From positions 86,314,569 to 86,378,568 of the forward strand of contig NC_067195.1 in NCBI RefSeq assembly GCF_000699445.3: 64,000 bases of DNA. The letters run 5' to 3'. Positions 39,848 through 51,500 of this stretch are shown one piece after another; position 1 is the stretch's first letter; every line of letters starts with the position of its first letter. The translations under genes were made by a program, and so were the position numbers. This stretch comes from Schistosoma haematobium. Lineage: Eukaryota > Platyhelminthes > Trematoda > Strigeidida > Schistosomatidae. The notes beneath the pieces were generated by a model. The model did not search any database, was not told where the DNA came from, and saw only the letters and a program-made list of their open reading frames with translations.

Positions 39848-40380
39848 CTACGAACTTTCACAATCTGAAAACCCTTAAGAACGAGGTTTCTTTCACCGTT
39901 TCGGCGACGCTCGTTTATTTCCGCTTCTGCAGCTCTTCTCTTAATACGATCAGCTAGGCTGAGATCCTCACGGACATATATTCCGGATCCAATCAGTTTA
40001 CGTGAATTACTTAGAACCAGGTTCCTTTCTTCCACCGTGTTGAATGTAACCTTTAGGAGGCGGTTTTTCTGAGGACTTTCGGAATCCACCTTTTTTCCTA
40101 TTCTATAAAGCTTACAAATACTAACTCCTGAAACTGTATCTGGGAGTAGTTTACTTAATGATGTCTTAATATGATTGAGATCATGTTCAAATCTTGCCTT
40201 TGGTTCAGTATCTGAAGATTCTCTTATCTTATGAAAAATGACTGATCTCTCAGAGAGATCTGTCTTTTCACGCGGTGAGGATTTTTCTTCTGATAAAGTC
40301 CCTTCCAATGTCTTGCTGACCAGCTGCGTTTTGCCTACAGCCTTTTTCTTCTTATTTTTTTTCTTCTTACCGAAGTCCAT
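39793..40380 (-). CDS. CR1 ORF1, second part (ORF1b)
   Basis: 195 codons in the frame -1 to ORF1a. It begins with a Lys-rich stretch and includes LLPDTVSGVSICKLYRIGKK, RLLKVTFNTVEERNLVLSNS and IYVREDLSLADRIKRRAAEA, an RRM-like RNA-binding core, ending RERNLVLKGFQI…SSPQT. The ATG at 40380 lies inside ORF1a, and the frame is more likely the continuation of ORF1a (see the A-run at 40356-40362). Confidence 0.75.
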   Translation of the reverse strand: MDFGKKKKNKKKKAVGKTQLVSKTLEGTLSEEKSSPREKTDLSERSVIFHKIRESSDTEPKARFEHDLNHIKTSLSKLLPDTVSGVSICKLYRIGKKVDSESPQKNRLLKVTFNTVEERNLVLSNSRKLIGSGIYVREDLSLADRIKRRAAEAEINERRRNGERNLVLKGFQIVKVRSKTIPKPLWVARESSPQT

Positions 40381-40868
40381 TTGTCACCACTCAGAACAGT
40401 CACACCTGGACTATGTGGAACGGTGACAGTTTTATCCGGATCTTCTATTTCGACTAGAGGTGTATGACTGCCGATGTCAATATCAAGCGACACTTCATTT
40501 CTCGTTAATGTCAACGGAGATTTCACGCTCCCGTCAACCGCAGTCAGGTGTTTAATGGGTCCAGTAGCAGCACTTACTACACTGACACATTCTTCATCGT
40601 CAGTGCTCCTGTTATCAGTGCTTCCGTCATCGTTTTTCTTGCAGGCCAAAGCCAATAGGCCCATAGCCTCCTGTATTAGTACCTTTTTATCCGTACAGCA
40701 GAACACACAAAGCCAATGCGAGTTAGGCTTCGAGCATCTTTTGTAAGCCGTCGGACTTAGTCGTGTACACATTTTGTGATACCACTTTTTACAGTCGTCA
40801 CACTGCATTCCCTCCTCAACGGAGAACAAACAATTTGGTTGCCCACATTTGTGAGTCTTACCAACCAT
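40335..40868 (-). CDS. CR1 ORF1, first part with PHD-like zinc finger (ORF1a)
   Basis: Start chosen at ATG 40868 (MVGKTHKCGQPNC). The cysteines and histidine CGQPNC, CDDCKKWYHKMC and WLCVFC form a C4HC3 PHD-like finger, a known feature of some CR1 ORF1 proteins. An acidic/Ser linker follows, and the frame ends shortly after the Lys/Arg stretch at the A-run. The upstream in-frame codons to 40922 are hydrophobic and unlike the family. Confidence 0.78.
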   Translation of the reverse strand: MVGKTHKCGQPNCLFSVEEGMQCDDCKKWYHKMCTRLSPTAYKRCSKPNSHWLCVFCCTDKKVLIQEAMGLLALACKKNDDGSTDNRSTDDEECVSVVSAATGPIKHLTAVDGSVKSPLTLTRNEVSLDIDIGSHTPLVEIEDPDKTVTVPHSPGVTVLSGDKWTSVRRKKIRRKRL

Positions 40869-41340
40869 TGTAATTCGATTTAAAAGGTTTAAAAACAAAA
40901 AATGATAACAATGTGAACACAAGTGTTAGTCAAGGACTAAAATCAGGTACCCAGGACAAAATGTAGCAAAAAATTTCAAACTTTAACCAAAGAACTCTTA
41001 GTTAAAGTAGACCAAGAATGCTTTTTAGTGCAATAAGTACCAAAAGCAAGTATAATCACAACAAGTACAAAAATCACTGCCCTTTTTGAAATGCATGGAG
41101 AGCTAACATATCAGTTATTCAGGAGTGCGCTGCTAGGACAGACTGGTCTATAGATACTAGCCCATCAGTTGGAGAAGAATGTGTTATATCCTAGTGAAGA
41201 TTAAATGACGAGTAACTTCTGAAATATGGAATGACCGACTCTTGTTAGGCCTTTCAAGGTCGCGGAAACGAAACGGCGGGTGACTTTGTAAGTAAGTAAC
41301 TTTTACCGTGCCCCAATGATTAAGAGTCATCTCATCGCCC

Positions 41341-41455
41341 AGACGTGTCAGATATTTGGAATTCAGGCAACACACTACCTTGTACCATCCGGGAGGTAAT
41401 AGCCTGATGGAAAGAACAAACAGGATCACTTGTAGCGTGTTGGGACTATGCCTGT
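41341..41455 (+). mobile_element. Possible retroviral-type integrase fragment
   Basis: One frame reads YLEFRQHTTLYHPGGNSLME followed by RTNRITCSVLG. This resembles the integrase core segment H-T-x-x-Y-H-P-x-x-N-x-x-x-E-R-x-N-R of Gypsy-type LTR retrotransposons. It is only about 35 codons, with no LTR or other pol part recognised around it. Confidence 0.4.
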
Positions 41456-41884
41456 AGTTTCAACCCCACGGAAATTTCGAGGTTTTTGTGTCATTTCCCC
41501 AATTTTTTCAGGGCAGATTTCCCAAGACTTCCAAAAAGCTGCTGACATCCTCCCCAAAATTGATAGATTGGTCAATACTGTCAAAATCTAGGGCTTGTGT
41601 TACATCTGGTTGTTTTTCATTCTTTGATTAATGTAAATTCATTGTGTGCTCCTAATGGGTTGTGAGCTCACCGTTCCATCTGTTCCTCATTCTTCACTCA
41701 CACTTCTCTGCATGTGTTTCTAGTACACAAAGTACTTTCTCGTTAGACGCCAACTGCCACACTACTAGAGCTCTTTTATTATTGTTTGTCAGTAAGTCGT
41801 CGACTGGATGTTGGGATGTTGCAATATCTCTTAGCTTATTGCACATCAATACATTGGGTCCACAGGGTCCCGACATGCTACCTA
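41456..41884. other. Unassigned; small minus-strand open frame
   Basis: 41694-41876 (minus) is a 60-codon ATG frame, SGPCGPNVLMCNKLRDIATS through VLCVLETHAEKCE, with balanced composition but no recognised family. A plus-strand stretch after a CCAATTTTTTCAG acceptor-like site at about 41512 reads QISQDFQKAADILPKIDRLV to a stop; it could be a last exon of an unseen gene. Neither is supported enough to call. Confidence 0.3.
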
Positions 41885-42045
41885 ACGTTTCGGGAATGAA
41901 CTACGTTTAAAGTGGGGTCCCGTATTTCTCATCGAGTAGTCAGTGACTGGGACGCCTTACCCAAACACGTATTAGCCCAATCAGTGAATATTTTCAAAGA
42001 AAAGCTGGACCTGCATTGGAAGGCAGTCTGTCAGGATTAACACAG
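41885..42045 (+). mobile_element. CR1 3'-terminal fragment
   Basis: Plus-strand coding remnant RVVSDWDALPKHVLAQSVNI followed by FKEKLDLHWK, the very C-terminus of CR1-type ORF2 (compare RVINTWNLLPEAVSAPSIDS in the 37-kb element). It ends about 500 bases upstream of the RIOX start codon. Confidence 0.6.
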
Positions 42046-42549
42046 GCTCACCAGACTACTGTCCTTATTACTGAAGTCCTGTTGAGATACGAATACCCTT
42101 TTTAAACCCCGCCCGCCACCAACTTTTACGGTGTACCATCAGAAGGTATGGCATATCCGTGTGCGCAACTAAGCAGTGAGGATGGTGCCTCACCGAGGGA
42201 CAAGGTAGTATAACTTGAAAGTTACTGCGTTCAATGTGATTCATGTGAATCTGTTTTCCTATTTCAGGGCAACAAAGGGTAAATGTTCTGGTAGAAAAAG
42301 GACTAGGCTTATGCAAACTGGATTTGCGGATGATGTACGAGACTACTTTGTAAATAGGCTTTCCCTTTTATAACAATGGAGTTGTCCGAGTTTTCGAAAT
42401 ATATACATAGTTGCTGGTACTCCATGTTCTTTCTCCTCGGACATTCAATGATTCCAGTTTGTTTGCTGTTGTTTTTAGATCTACCTTGCCTTCAAATAAA
42501 CGCCGACAACGCGGTACAGTAAATTAAAGCACGTTAATAGATTTTTACA

Positions 42550-42597
42550 ATGCTGTCTGCGAGGGATTTTTATCGCTTCGAGAAACTAAACAGTCAG
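42550..42597 (+). CDS. RIOX-like gene, exon 1
   Basis: ATG at 42550, sixteen codons (MLSARDFYRFEKLNSQ), donor CAG|GTAAGG in phase 0, matching the acceptor at 43378-43379. Too short for standard open-frame lists. The start is supported by the phase match and by an in-frame continuation into exon 2. Confidence 0.7.
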
Positions 42598-45500
42598 GTA
42601 AGGACTTTTCAAAATTCATATTAAATTCGGATGCACTAAAAGTAGCTTTATTAGGACATACTAGGGGAAAGTCGTGAGGCGTTCAGCAATAAGGTTGACC
42701 TTCCGATCGGTCAGTGTGTAGGGGATAACTGTGTCAACCATTGCAGATATCATTCCTATTAAGTTTGTGTTTGTTTTTTCAAGTCTCCATGCGTATGGTT
42801 GGGTCCCACCTACTTAATGTTATCTCCATTATAGTTGACTAAATACAGTAGTACCATATTATTGCTGATAGTCTTCATTTACGTTCGGTATGATTTGATA
42901 AACGTACTAGATGAATATGTGCACCATAAACCTTCATTAATTCAGCAGTAGATTTTAGATTCATCGGGCAAATCTAATACTGAGTTTAATTGATTGTAGG
43001 TTTTGAATTGTCTTGTGACCGTGGTGGCGATTATTCTTATTCCAAGAGAAAATACATGTTAACATGTAGTATGCTACCCACAATGCTAGTCGCTAATCTA
43101 TAATCGCTTCGCGTTCCGTCATAGGGAAACCGCTTGGACGTATGAACCGCTTCTTAAGAAAGAACTCGGAGAGGTCTGTAACTAGCTGAGTGCCTACTCA
43201 CGTAACACGGCCGAGATCATTGAAATATTTAAAAAATCACTGATTGGGTGCTAAAATGCAATATTCTAGTTGAAATCTCACACATGTGGGTTTTAAAATC
43301 CATAGGTTAAACTTTGCTATTCGTTTTGAAACTTTTTTTTCAGAACATCAGTCCCATACTTCACCTGTATTTATTTTAGGGCAAACTTAAAAGCTCAGAA
43401 GAAGGTATGTCACTGACTGAAAAATTAATTAGATCATTGGATACACTAAATAGCCCTTGCAGTGTAAATGGAATTTCAAAACCCTTAACCTCCGAAACAT
43501 CAAATCGACTAAACGAAAAAAATAATACTAGAAAGAAACGAAGGCGAAGCAAGCGTAAATTCTTGGAAAAAGATGGGTCTTGTGCAACAGATGTTGGTTC
43601 TTCTAAAACTAAAGATCTTGAATTCAGTTTAAACACTGCAGATGTAACTTCTGAATCTGATCAGGAATTTCAAAATTTACATGCAAAGAAACAAAAGTGT
43701 GATCCTAAACAGGGATTAAGCAGTAATACGATTGCTGAAAAAGATTGTATACAATCTCCCAAAAACGATCTTTTGAATGCCTCATTCCGCCCTGATACTT
43801 TGTCGGTATCTTCGAAACAGATTACCAGTAGCCTAAATCCTTTGAAACAAGGTGAACAGTTACTCAAAGAAATACTGGAGCCCGTTGCGTTAGAAGAATT
43901 TTTCAGGTTTGTTTAGTAATTTCATCCGATTTTTTATTACACTAAATAGATTTTTGTACTGGTCAGCATTTTATTCATAAGGCGATTGTTTCCTGTACTT
44001 TGTAGAAAATAACGCAACAGTGTACCATTTTTAATAAATTCTAAATCGGTAGCAATGCTCAATGGGGCAAAATAGGAATTCAGAAAAAAAATAATATGGC
44101 ACTTATTAGAAAAAACAATAATAAACAGGGATATCAGTGTGATGGATTTGTAACCATAGATTAATAATATCGCTCCCCTTGACTTGTCTTATACATTGTT
44201 TTCATTAAGTATTCCTGCTAGAGCAAATATAAAATGTGATAGATTGCCTAAGGATAACATTTCAGTCAGTTCGTCATAAAAAGTGTATGACCTGACACAG
44301 ATGTTTATCGACTCATGTCAACATACGCCACATCAACATAATGATGTGAAATTAGTGAAATGAATATTAAAGTAATTGAAATAGCAATAGTATCTTCGAT
44401 TGCGAAGCAGAAAGAACACGTATTTTGTTTTAAAATCAGTAAATCAATCAATAAAATAATATTTAGACTAAAGATGTAGTGAACGTTAAAGAACTAACAC
44501 ACCTACTCCACCGACTGATTTTTGAACCATGTCACATAAGTCCTTTAACTATCGATCGGGATTATTTCATGGACCCCAATTAAATGGTGTGCATTAATCC
44601 ACACACATCTTAACAACTGATGACTTCATGGACCGGTTGCATGTTGTGGTTTGTTCGCCTACAACTTTATTTAAACCCATTTCCAGGTCAACTAGCACTG
44701 AGCTTCAAGATAAATAGTGATTGAGTATAGGAAACATGTAGGGAAACAGTCTCGTTGAGTGTATACTCAAATACTCTTTTTGATTAATTGGGAAGATATG
44801 CAAACAACTGGGGAAACAGCAGTGACATCTCTACGTGATTTGAACCAAAGGTTCTGTGGCAGTGTCTGTCTTTGAAAGGTGTACCTCAGAAGTACATAAA
44901 CCTTGTGAAGGCTTTTTACTGGAACACTAACCGTCAAGTCAGAGCTTACGGCGAACTGTCATCTGCTTTTGCGACCTAATGTGTCCGACAATGATGTTCA
45001 CTATCTCCATTTCTGTTTAATTTCATCACAGACCTACTGCTAGAAATAACATTCTCGTAGACTGAATTTTCGTGAATTGATCTCCTACCAGAAGGTCCAC
45101 TTATCGACTTACAATACACAGATGATATAGTCCTGTTTGACGAAGACGCTGATAAAGTTCAGTCTTTTAGTAGCGCTGAACAACAGTGCGGGAATGTTTA
45201 TAATGCGTTTATCCCCCTCTAAATGCAAGTCGTTGCTCCAGGACTAGCCTACGTCCACACCTGAACTAAGCAAAGGGAGTGAAGTAGTCGAACGCGTTGA
45301 CAACTTCACTTATCTTGGAAGTCTGATCAGCCCTAATGGGTTGGTGTCTGACGAAATCTCAGCACGGATTCGAAAAGCTCGTTTAGCTTTTGCTAACTTA
45401 CGTCACCTATGACGAAGGCGAAATATACGTCTATCAATTAAGGGACGAGCTTACTGCGTGGCAGTTAGTTCTGTTTCACTTTACGGCTGCGAAATGTGGC

Positions 45501-48500
45501 CATTAAGGGCTGAGGATGCCGGTAAGTTACTAGTATTTGTTCACAGATGTTTTAGAAATATTGCTCAGTCAGTCAGTAACAACGTAGAACTTCGTACGCA
45601 CGTACATCAGTTCGAGTTGCCACACCACATTAGCACAGAGATGCAGTTGTCGATTCAAATCCCGTAGTGGTAGAGGTAATAAGAGTATAAGCAGTACTCG
45701 GGAAGATTAGGGTTTGGAGATGTTATTTAAAGAGTATAATCCAGTGAAATAAATTTGGAAAGAGGAAAAAGAGACATGAAGAATTCAGAAGATTAGAATT
45801 TGGGAGAACACAGAGAGTAGATGCACCTGCGCCATTGTAAACGATTTTGAGCCATGTCATTCAGGGTCTCTAACCATCGGTTGCTATCATCTCGCGGTCC
45901 CAACCATGTAGTCTACACCTACCAATATGACTCAGTTCACTTGTCAGTGACTTCATGGACTTGTGCCATGTTTTGGTTTGGCCGCCCCTAGCTTTCTTCC
46001 AACCTACTCCTATACCACTGAACATAGCACGTCGAGGCAGTCGGTGGTTGGGCATACGTAACACGTGTCCCAGCCATCTCAACTGATGAAGTTTCACTAC
46101 TTCATCAATTGATTTGCCATCCTTACATAGTACCCGTTTCCTAACAACTGTGTTACTTACTCGATAGTCCCATGATATACGAACAATGTTTCGAAGACAC
46201 CTATGATCAAATACTAGTAACCTACGAATATCCTCTACTCTTACCGGCCATGATTCACTGCCATAGAGTAGGACGGGACGAACTGCTGCGCAGTAAACAC
46301 GTCCTTTGGTTGATAGACGGATATCTCGCCTACGCCATAAATGACGCAAGTTGGCAAAAGCTAGTCGAGCCTTCTGTATCCGTGCTTAAATATTGCTCAT
46401 ATCTGCTGGGATCGCCGGGTAAGTAGTAGTGAGGTTAGACTCAGGGTATTAGGGAATGGTGGTGAGTCAGTTGATGAGGTTGTGAATCTTCATCGACTGA
46501 GATGGTTGGGCCACGTATTACTCATGTCCAACCACCGATTGCCATGACTCACAATGCTAACTAATGTTGGAGACGGTTGAAGGAAAGTTAGGGGCGGGCG
46601 AACCAAAACATGAGATCAATCCATACAGTCACTAACTTCCAATCTGAGCCATGTTAGTAGATACAGACTACTTCGTTGGGGTCCACGTGTCTATCGTAAC
46701 CAATAGATGGAGACTCTGGGTGACATGACTCAGAATCGATCACAACGACGTAGGTTTATACATTCTTTGTCTTCAAACCGTGAGATTAAAATTGCTTTAT
46801 ACCTTTATTTCGTTCTCCCTGTTTCGTATCCCTATGTGTAATCTTATTTGTTTAATACATTACTGCGATTTAAGTAACTACTTCTATGAATTTGGTGTCC
46901 ATCTTGTTGTGCCAATGAGGTATGACAATTTGGACGGATGCATAAATGTGCCCGGTCCTACGTTGTAGCTGACAGAAGCGATATAGATCCACTAAAATTT
47001 CTAACAGTATCTTTTAGATTCAGACCTTACTCCACGTATTTCGGTTTAAGCGGCCTGGTTGTATCACTATCCCTCACTCGATACAGTGTCTCAAATGTGA
47101 GTAATTAGAACCTGTACTTGCTGAAGTAGTTATAAAATAATATTAATATGCTGAATCGTTTGATAATTTCTAGTACTTTTTTGTTCATGTTAATCAGAGT
47201 AAATTATCAAAAAACCCCATTACATATCAAACGGTCCAGTTCAAAATGTGGTGAATGGTTGAATTATTCTTTTGTGAAAAAATTGTTGGACAAGGTGAGC
47301 AATCTATAATTTACATATATATTTCTCGAATTGTATAACCACCTTTTCTACGGCGTTAGTGGTTTACCGACTATGTGAAGATACACACATTAGAGTCGCA
47401 CGTACAGTTGTTTGGAAGCTAATGATATCGTTTAACTCAAACGGTAGTGTGTAACGGAATATAGACTGATAAACTACTTGTTGACAATTGAGTGTCTCAG
47501 CTACTGATTGTTTCCTTTTAGCCCTTGAAAACTATTTTTTCACATTTTACTTATTTCTTATTTATTCCTTCAGTTTACTTCATTATTTCGATCTCGATAA
47601 TCTTCTAAAGCTTCTTTATTTGTAATCTCGTCAATTTAATCTAAGCTATCTATGTGTCCCAGTTTTTTTACGTTCACAATTTTAACAGGTATACTGTTAT
47701 GATTAGTTTCAAGCTAACAACACAATAATTTATAACGTGATTGCTTACATTACAAAGGAATACAGAATAGTCCTGCACTTTTGTAACATACTTTATAAAT
47801 AACTATGGTGCATTATTGTATTTTATTAATTAATGTCAAACATCTTAAGTCGATAAGATTCGACGCTTAACTCACTTAACTGGTTCCCAAATTCAAATGC
47901 AACTTGGGCAGGAATGTAATTATATTATGGAGGAAAATAGCAAATGATTGAATGTCAATGTGTATACAAACTTCACAGAGGAACGTTCAACAGTCTTTTC
48001 AGCTCATCTATTAGCACTGATTGGTTGAAAATGGACTAATCAGGTATTTTTCCTGTCAACAAAGTTGGCGGTTGAGTTTTCGTCATAAACTGAAATCAAA
48101 TCAAATTCTAATGAAAACCAGAGGGTACTGTTTCATCTTCGATCGTGACCTTTTTGTAATAGGTATTCGCTATTTCACATCAGACCAGACCCTCTGGTCC
48201 TTCAAGTCTCTTTATGTTTACGATATATCTGTAAACTACCTATTCGGAGTCTAACTATGTTCATATTTCTAAATTAAATCAGTTTTTAGATATAGTGTAA
48301 TTGTCTTACAATGTCCTGGGTAGTGATTGAGCCTAAGATTCTTGAAGTTTTAGTGAGAATTATGAATCAAAATTTTGTGGTATTATAAGCAGATACAATG
48401 CTGATATGCTATGATACAGTATGATCATTACTAAGTAAAGTAGTATCAAATGGTAAAATAGTTCTGATCAGATCAGATTGTTCGAAATGTACGTTCTAAT

Positions 48501-51500
48501 ATTTCATTTGGTTTCGATTGTCCTCATCCTATTGCATTATTCCATTAGAGAATTGGCTTATTTTATACGGAATTCTGGGTGTCAACGAATAGATAATTAG
48601 ATAAGATGGGTTTCGTTGGTCATTCACAATCTAATAAAATTCAGAGTGCGACTACTAAGGTTAATTCTTACCTTATCACATCATACGATGACGTTAATAG
48701 TATCAAGAGTGAAACTTTTTGTATTCCATCTCAATGGGTTAACGATATCTTCCTAATAATGGTGAAAAGATGATTAGGCACATTAATTTATACTGACGCT
48801 GGCGAATCTTGACTATTCAAACTAGCGCGAAATATATTTCTAAGGTGCTGTTCATCATATGAACAGTCGTCTAAAGACCGTCAGAAATCGGATTATTTAT
48901 CTGTAGTCACCAGAAAACAATTTTACAAAATAAAACTTGGAAAATTTAAAGCCATTAAAGATGAATAAGAGGTTTCTTGATAATCGTGCGAAATTTGTAC
49001 TCAGTCATTTTTCCAGTATAGGAGTTGTGGAGATTATTAAGTTTTCGATTGAGATCATGAACCGATTGATGTTAGACCACGTTTGGAAACCTGGAAGCAC
49101 TGGACGGCCGTTTCGTCCTACTGCAAGACCCCTCAGCAGTGCGCACCCTCGATCCCGCTCGCGGGATTCGAACTCAGAGCCTTCGGTCTCGCACGCGAAC
49201 GCTTAACCTACTGGACCACTGAGCCTGCATCCAATGGTGTTAGTGTCTAACTACAAACAATCCACCAAATTGCGCGACCATCTTCCATTGTACTGAGGTG
49301 GATACCTGTCTCTACCTGACATGGATTAGCTCCGCTGGTCACGGCTTCTCACTAGAACTCCGAGAATTCCCTCACGAAGCTGGTCACTAGTGAGCACATG
49401 TTTATTACTAGTATAAAGGTTGTGGAGATTATTAAGTTTTTGATTGAGATCGTGAACCGATTGATGTTCATTTTTAGTTGATTCAATTGCAGTCAGTTCC
49501 TAACATTGGGTCTCAAATTAAAACCAACAAACTCCATACCCAAGCATAAGTATGAAACATGTTCAAATTCATCATGATCTAGTTTCATTATCTTCACAGG
49601 AATTTCAGCATTTCAAATCCACTGTCTTTAATTGTTGTCGTTGACACATCAACACCCAATCTAATCACAACAACTTGTTAACCAGAAGTCATACTGAAGA
49701 GTCTAATCTGTTGAGAAAAAATAATGGGTACTTAATCTCTAAAGCTATTCAGATCTAACACTATATATTCTTTCAGTACGGTTTTTAGTTTCGATCATAA
49801 ATGTTTTCGTTGATTGATGTGTCTACTTGTTAGTACATCTAAATGGCCAAATCCACATATAGTTTTATAAAAAAAAGTGGATAATTACTGATCTCATGAA
49901 TCCTAATGTATATGTGTGTATGACAGATTAGAAGTAATACTATTTAAATTTCCTTGCTGTTAAAACTTAATTTTCCATGTGGGAAATGAGATGTAGTGAT
50001 TTATGTGATTAAGACACTTAATTTTCAACTAATGGATTAGAACATAGGATTTATCTCCACATTAGTATCACTAGTCAGAAGACGAAAAGCCAATGTCCGG
50101 CGCTTTAACCGGGTTGGTGGACACGGAGAGTCCACCTAGAGGAGTTGGAAAACCCTGATTCCAAACTAATGGTGAACATGGGCTCCAGTATCCTGAGGGA
50201 GCAAATGGCGTATGAACCAATCGTTGATCACCGGCTACCATGGGACTGCATCTCCTGACGTTGCGCCACTGCATTGTGGATCAGACTTTTATGTCGAAGG
50301 CTCCGGGTGTGGCCTCATAAGAAAACCACCTGTTTTTGGGTATTGGCACTTAAACAGTATCACAGCCCACACACAAATCAAGTGACTTGTGTGGTGCATA
50401 TGTATTCGGTGCTTCTTTGTACCAAGATTTATGTGTTTAAATAACTAAACTAGTCATTATACAAAACTGTGTACAATGTTATTATTATTGCATATTATTT
50501 ACAATACATATTCTGTGAAAAGAACATTTTAAAAATGAAATCAAACTATCTTATTTCTTAAAGGAATTTCTCTTTTTTGGACAACATGTGGATTTAATCG
50601 AAGACAAAATTCTGAAACATGAAATTGTTAACCCATTTGGCCGAGCATTTGCTGGAACTGTATGGGAGCATTATTCTGTAAGTTTTATTATTAAAAAAAT
50701 TTTTTTCTTGGAGAAATATCTAATAATTTCCTTCAAAAAAACATTCAACATAGATTTTTTATCCTTTTCTTATGTGAAGCTGCTAATAATAATTTTTTTT
50801 GACCACGCGGTCAGCCATTATCAACCTGACATGAGTGTGAATCGTTCGAAGTTGCCATCAACTCAGCAAGTAATCAATTGAATGATGGGTTAATTGGAGT
50901 AACAATGGAAAGTTAAATAGTAAAGGATCCAATCAAAGAATATAAGGTTAGGAATAATTGCTCAAGATGTGGACCTGAATAGAGAATAAATGCAACTGTG
51001 CCACAGTGATCAGTTTTGCACCATGCTATTCAGTATCTCTTAATTATTGATTATAAGTGTTGCATAAGCCTAAGCCAGAAAGTAAAAAAATATTTCGACA
51101 TGACTCAGACTAGGAGTCACTAATTTCACTGATAGATACCATTTCTTGACTTACCCAACCTTAGATTTTTTCCAATCATATTCTGTGTCAAGAAACATTT
51201 CACGTAAAGTAAAGGTTAGTTAGACATGCTCATAGATTTCATAACTCATTAAGCTGATAGAGATTTTTAGCCTCATCAACGGACTTATCTTTTTCGCATA
51301 TTTCTCTACACTACACAGACATTACTAACTCGGTGGTTCGCCCACACACTGAAAATTCCTCGAAGATACTTATGATGATACTTTACAGGTCTTCTACTTT
51401 CCTAGGCCATATTTCTCAGCCGTACGGTAATGCACAGCGAACTTTAGCACAGCATACTGTCCCCCCTTGGTTGCAAATGGATATCTCTATTCACAAGTTG

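Larger units (their letters stand above)
36957..41000 (-). mobile_element. Nearly intact CR1-type retrotransposon
   Basis: Full coding complement on the minus strand: ORF1 in two frames, then a long uninterrupted ORF2. The 3' end lies near 36957 with a short terminal repeat of AATCTG units, as is usual for CR1. The 5' boundary is not defined by sequence and is placed just upstream of ORF1. It is the least damaged element in the window and suggests fairly recent activity of this lineage. Confidence 0.85.

Noticed and set aside
37038..40746. Several plus-strand frames across the intact CR1
   Set aside because: Antisense shadows of ORF1 and ORF2 with no recognisable content of their own.
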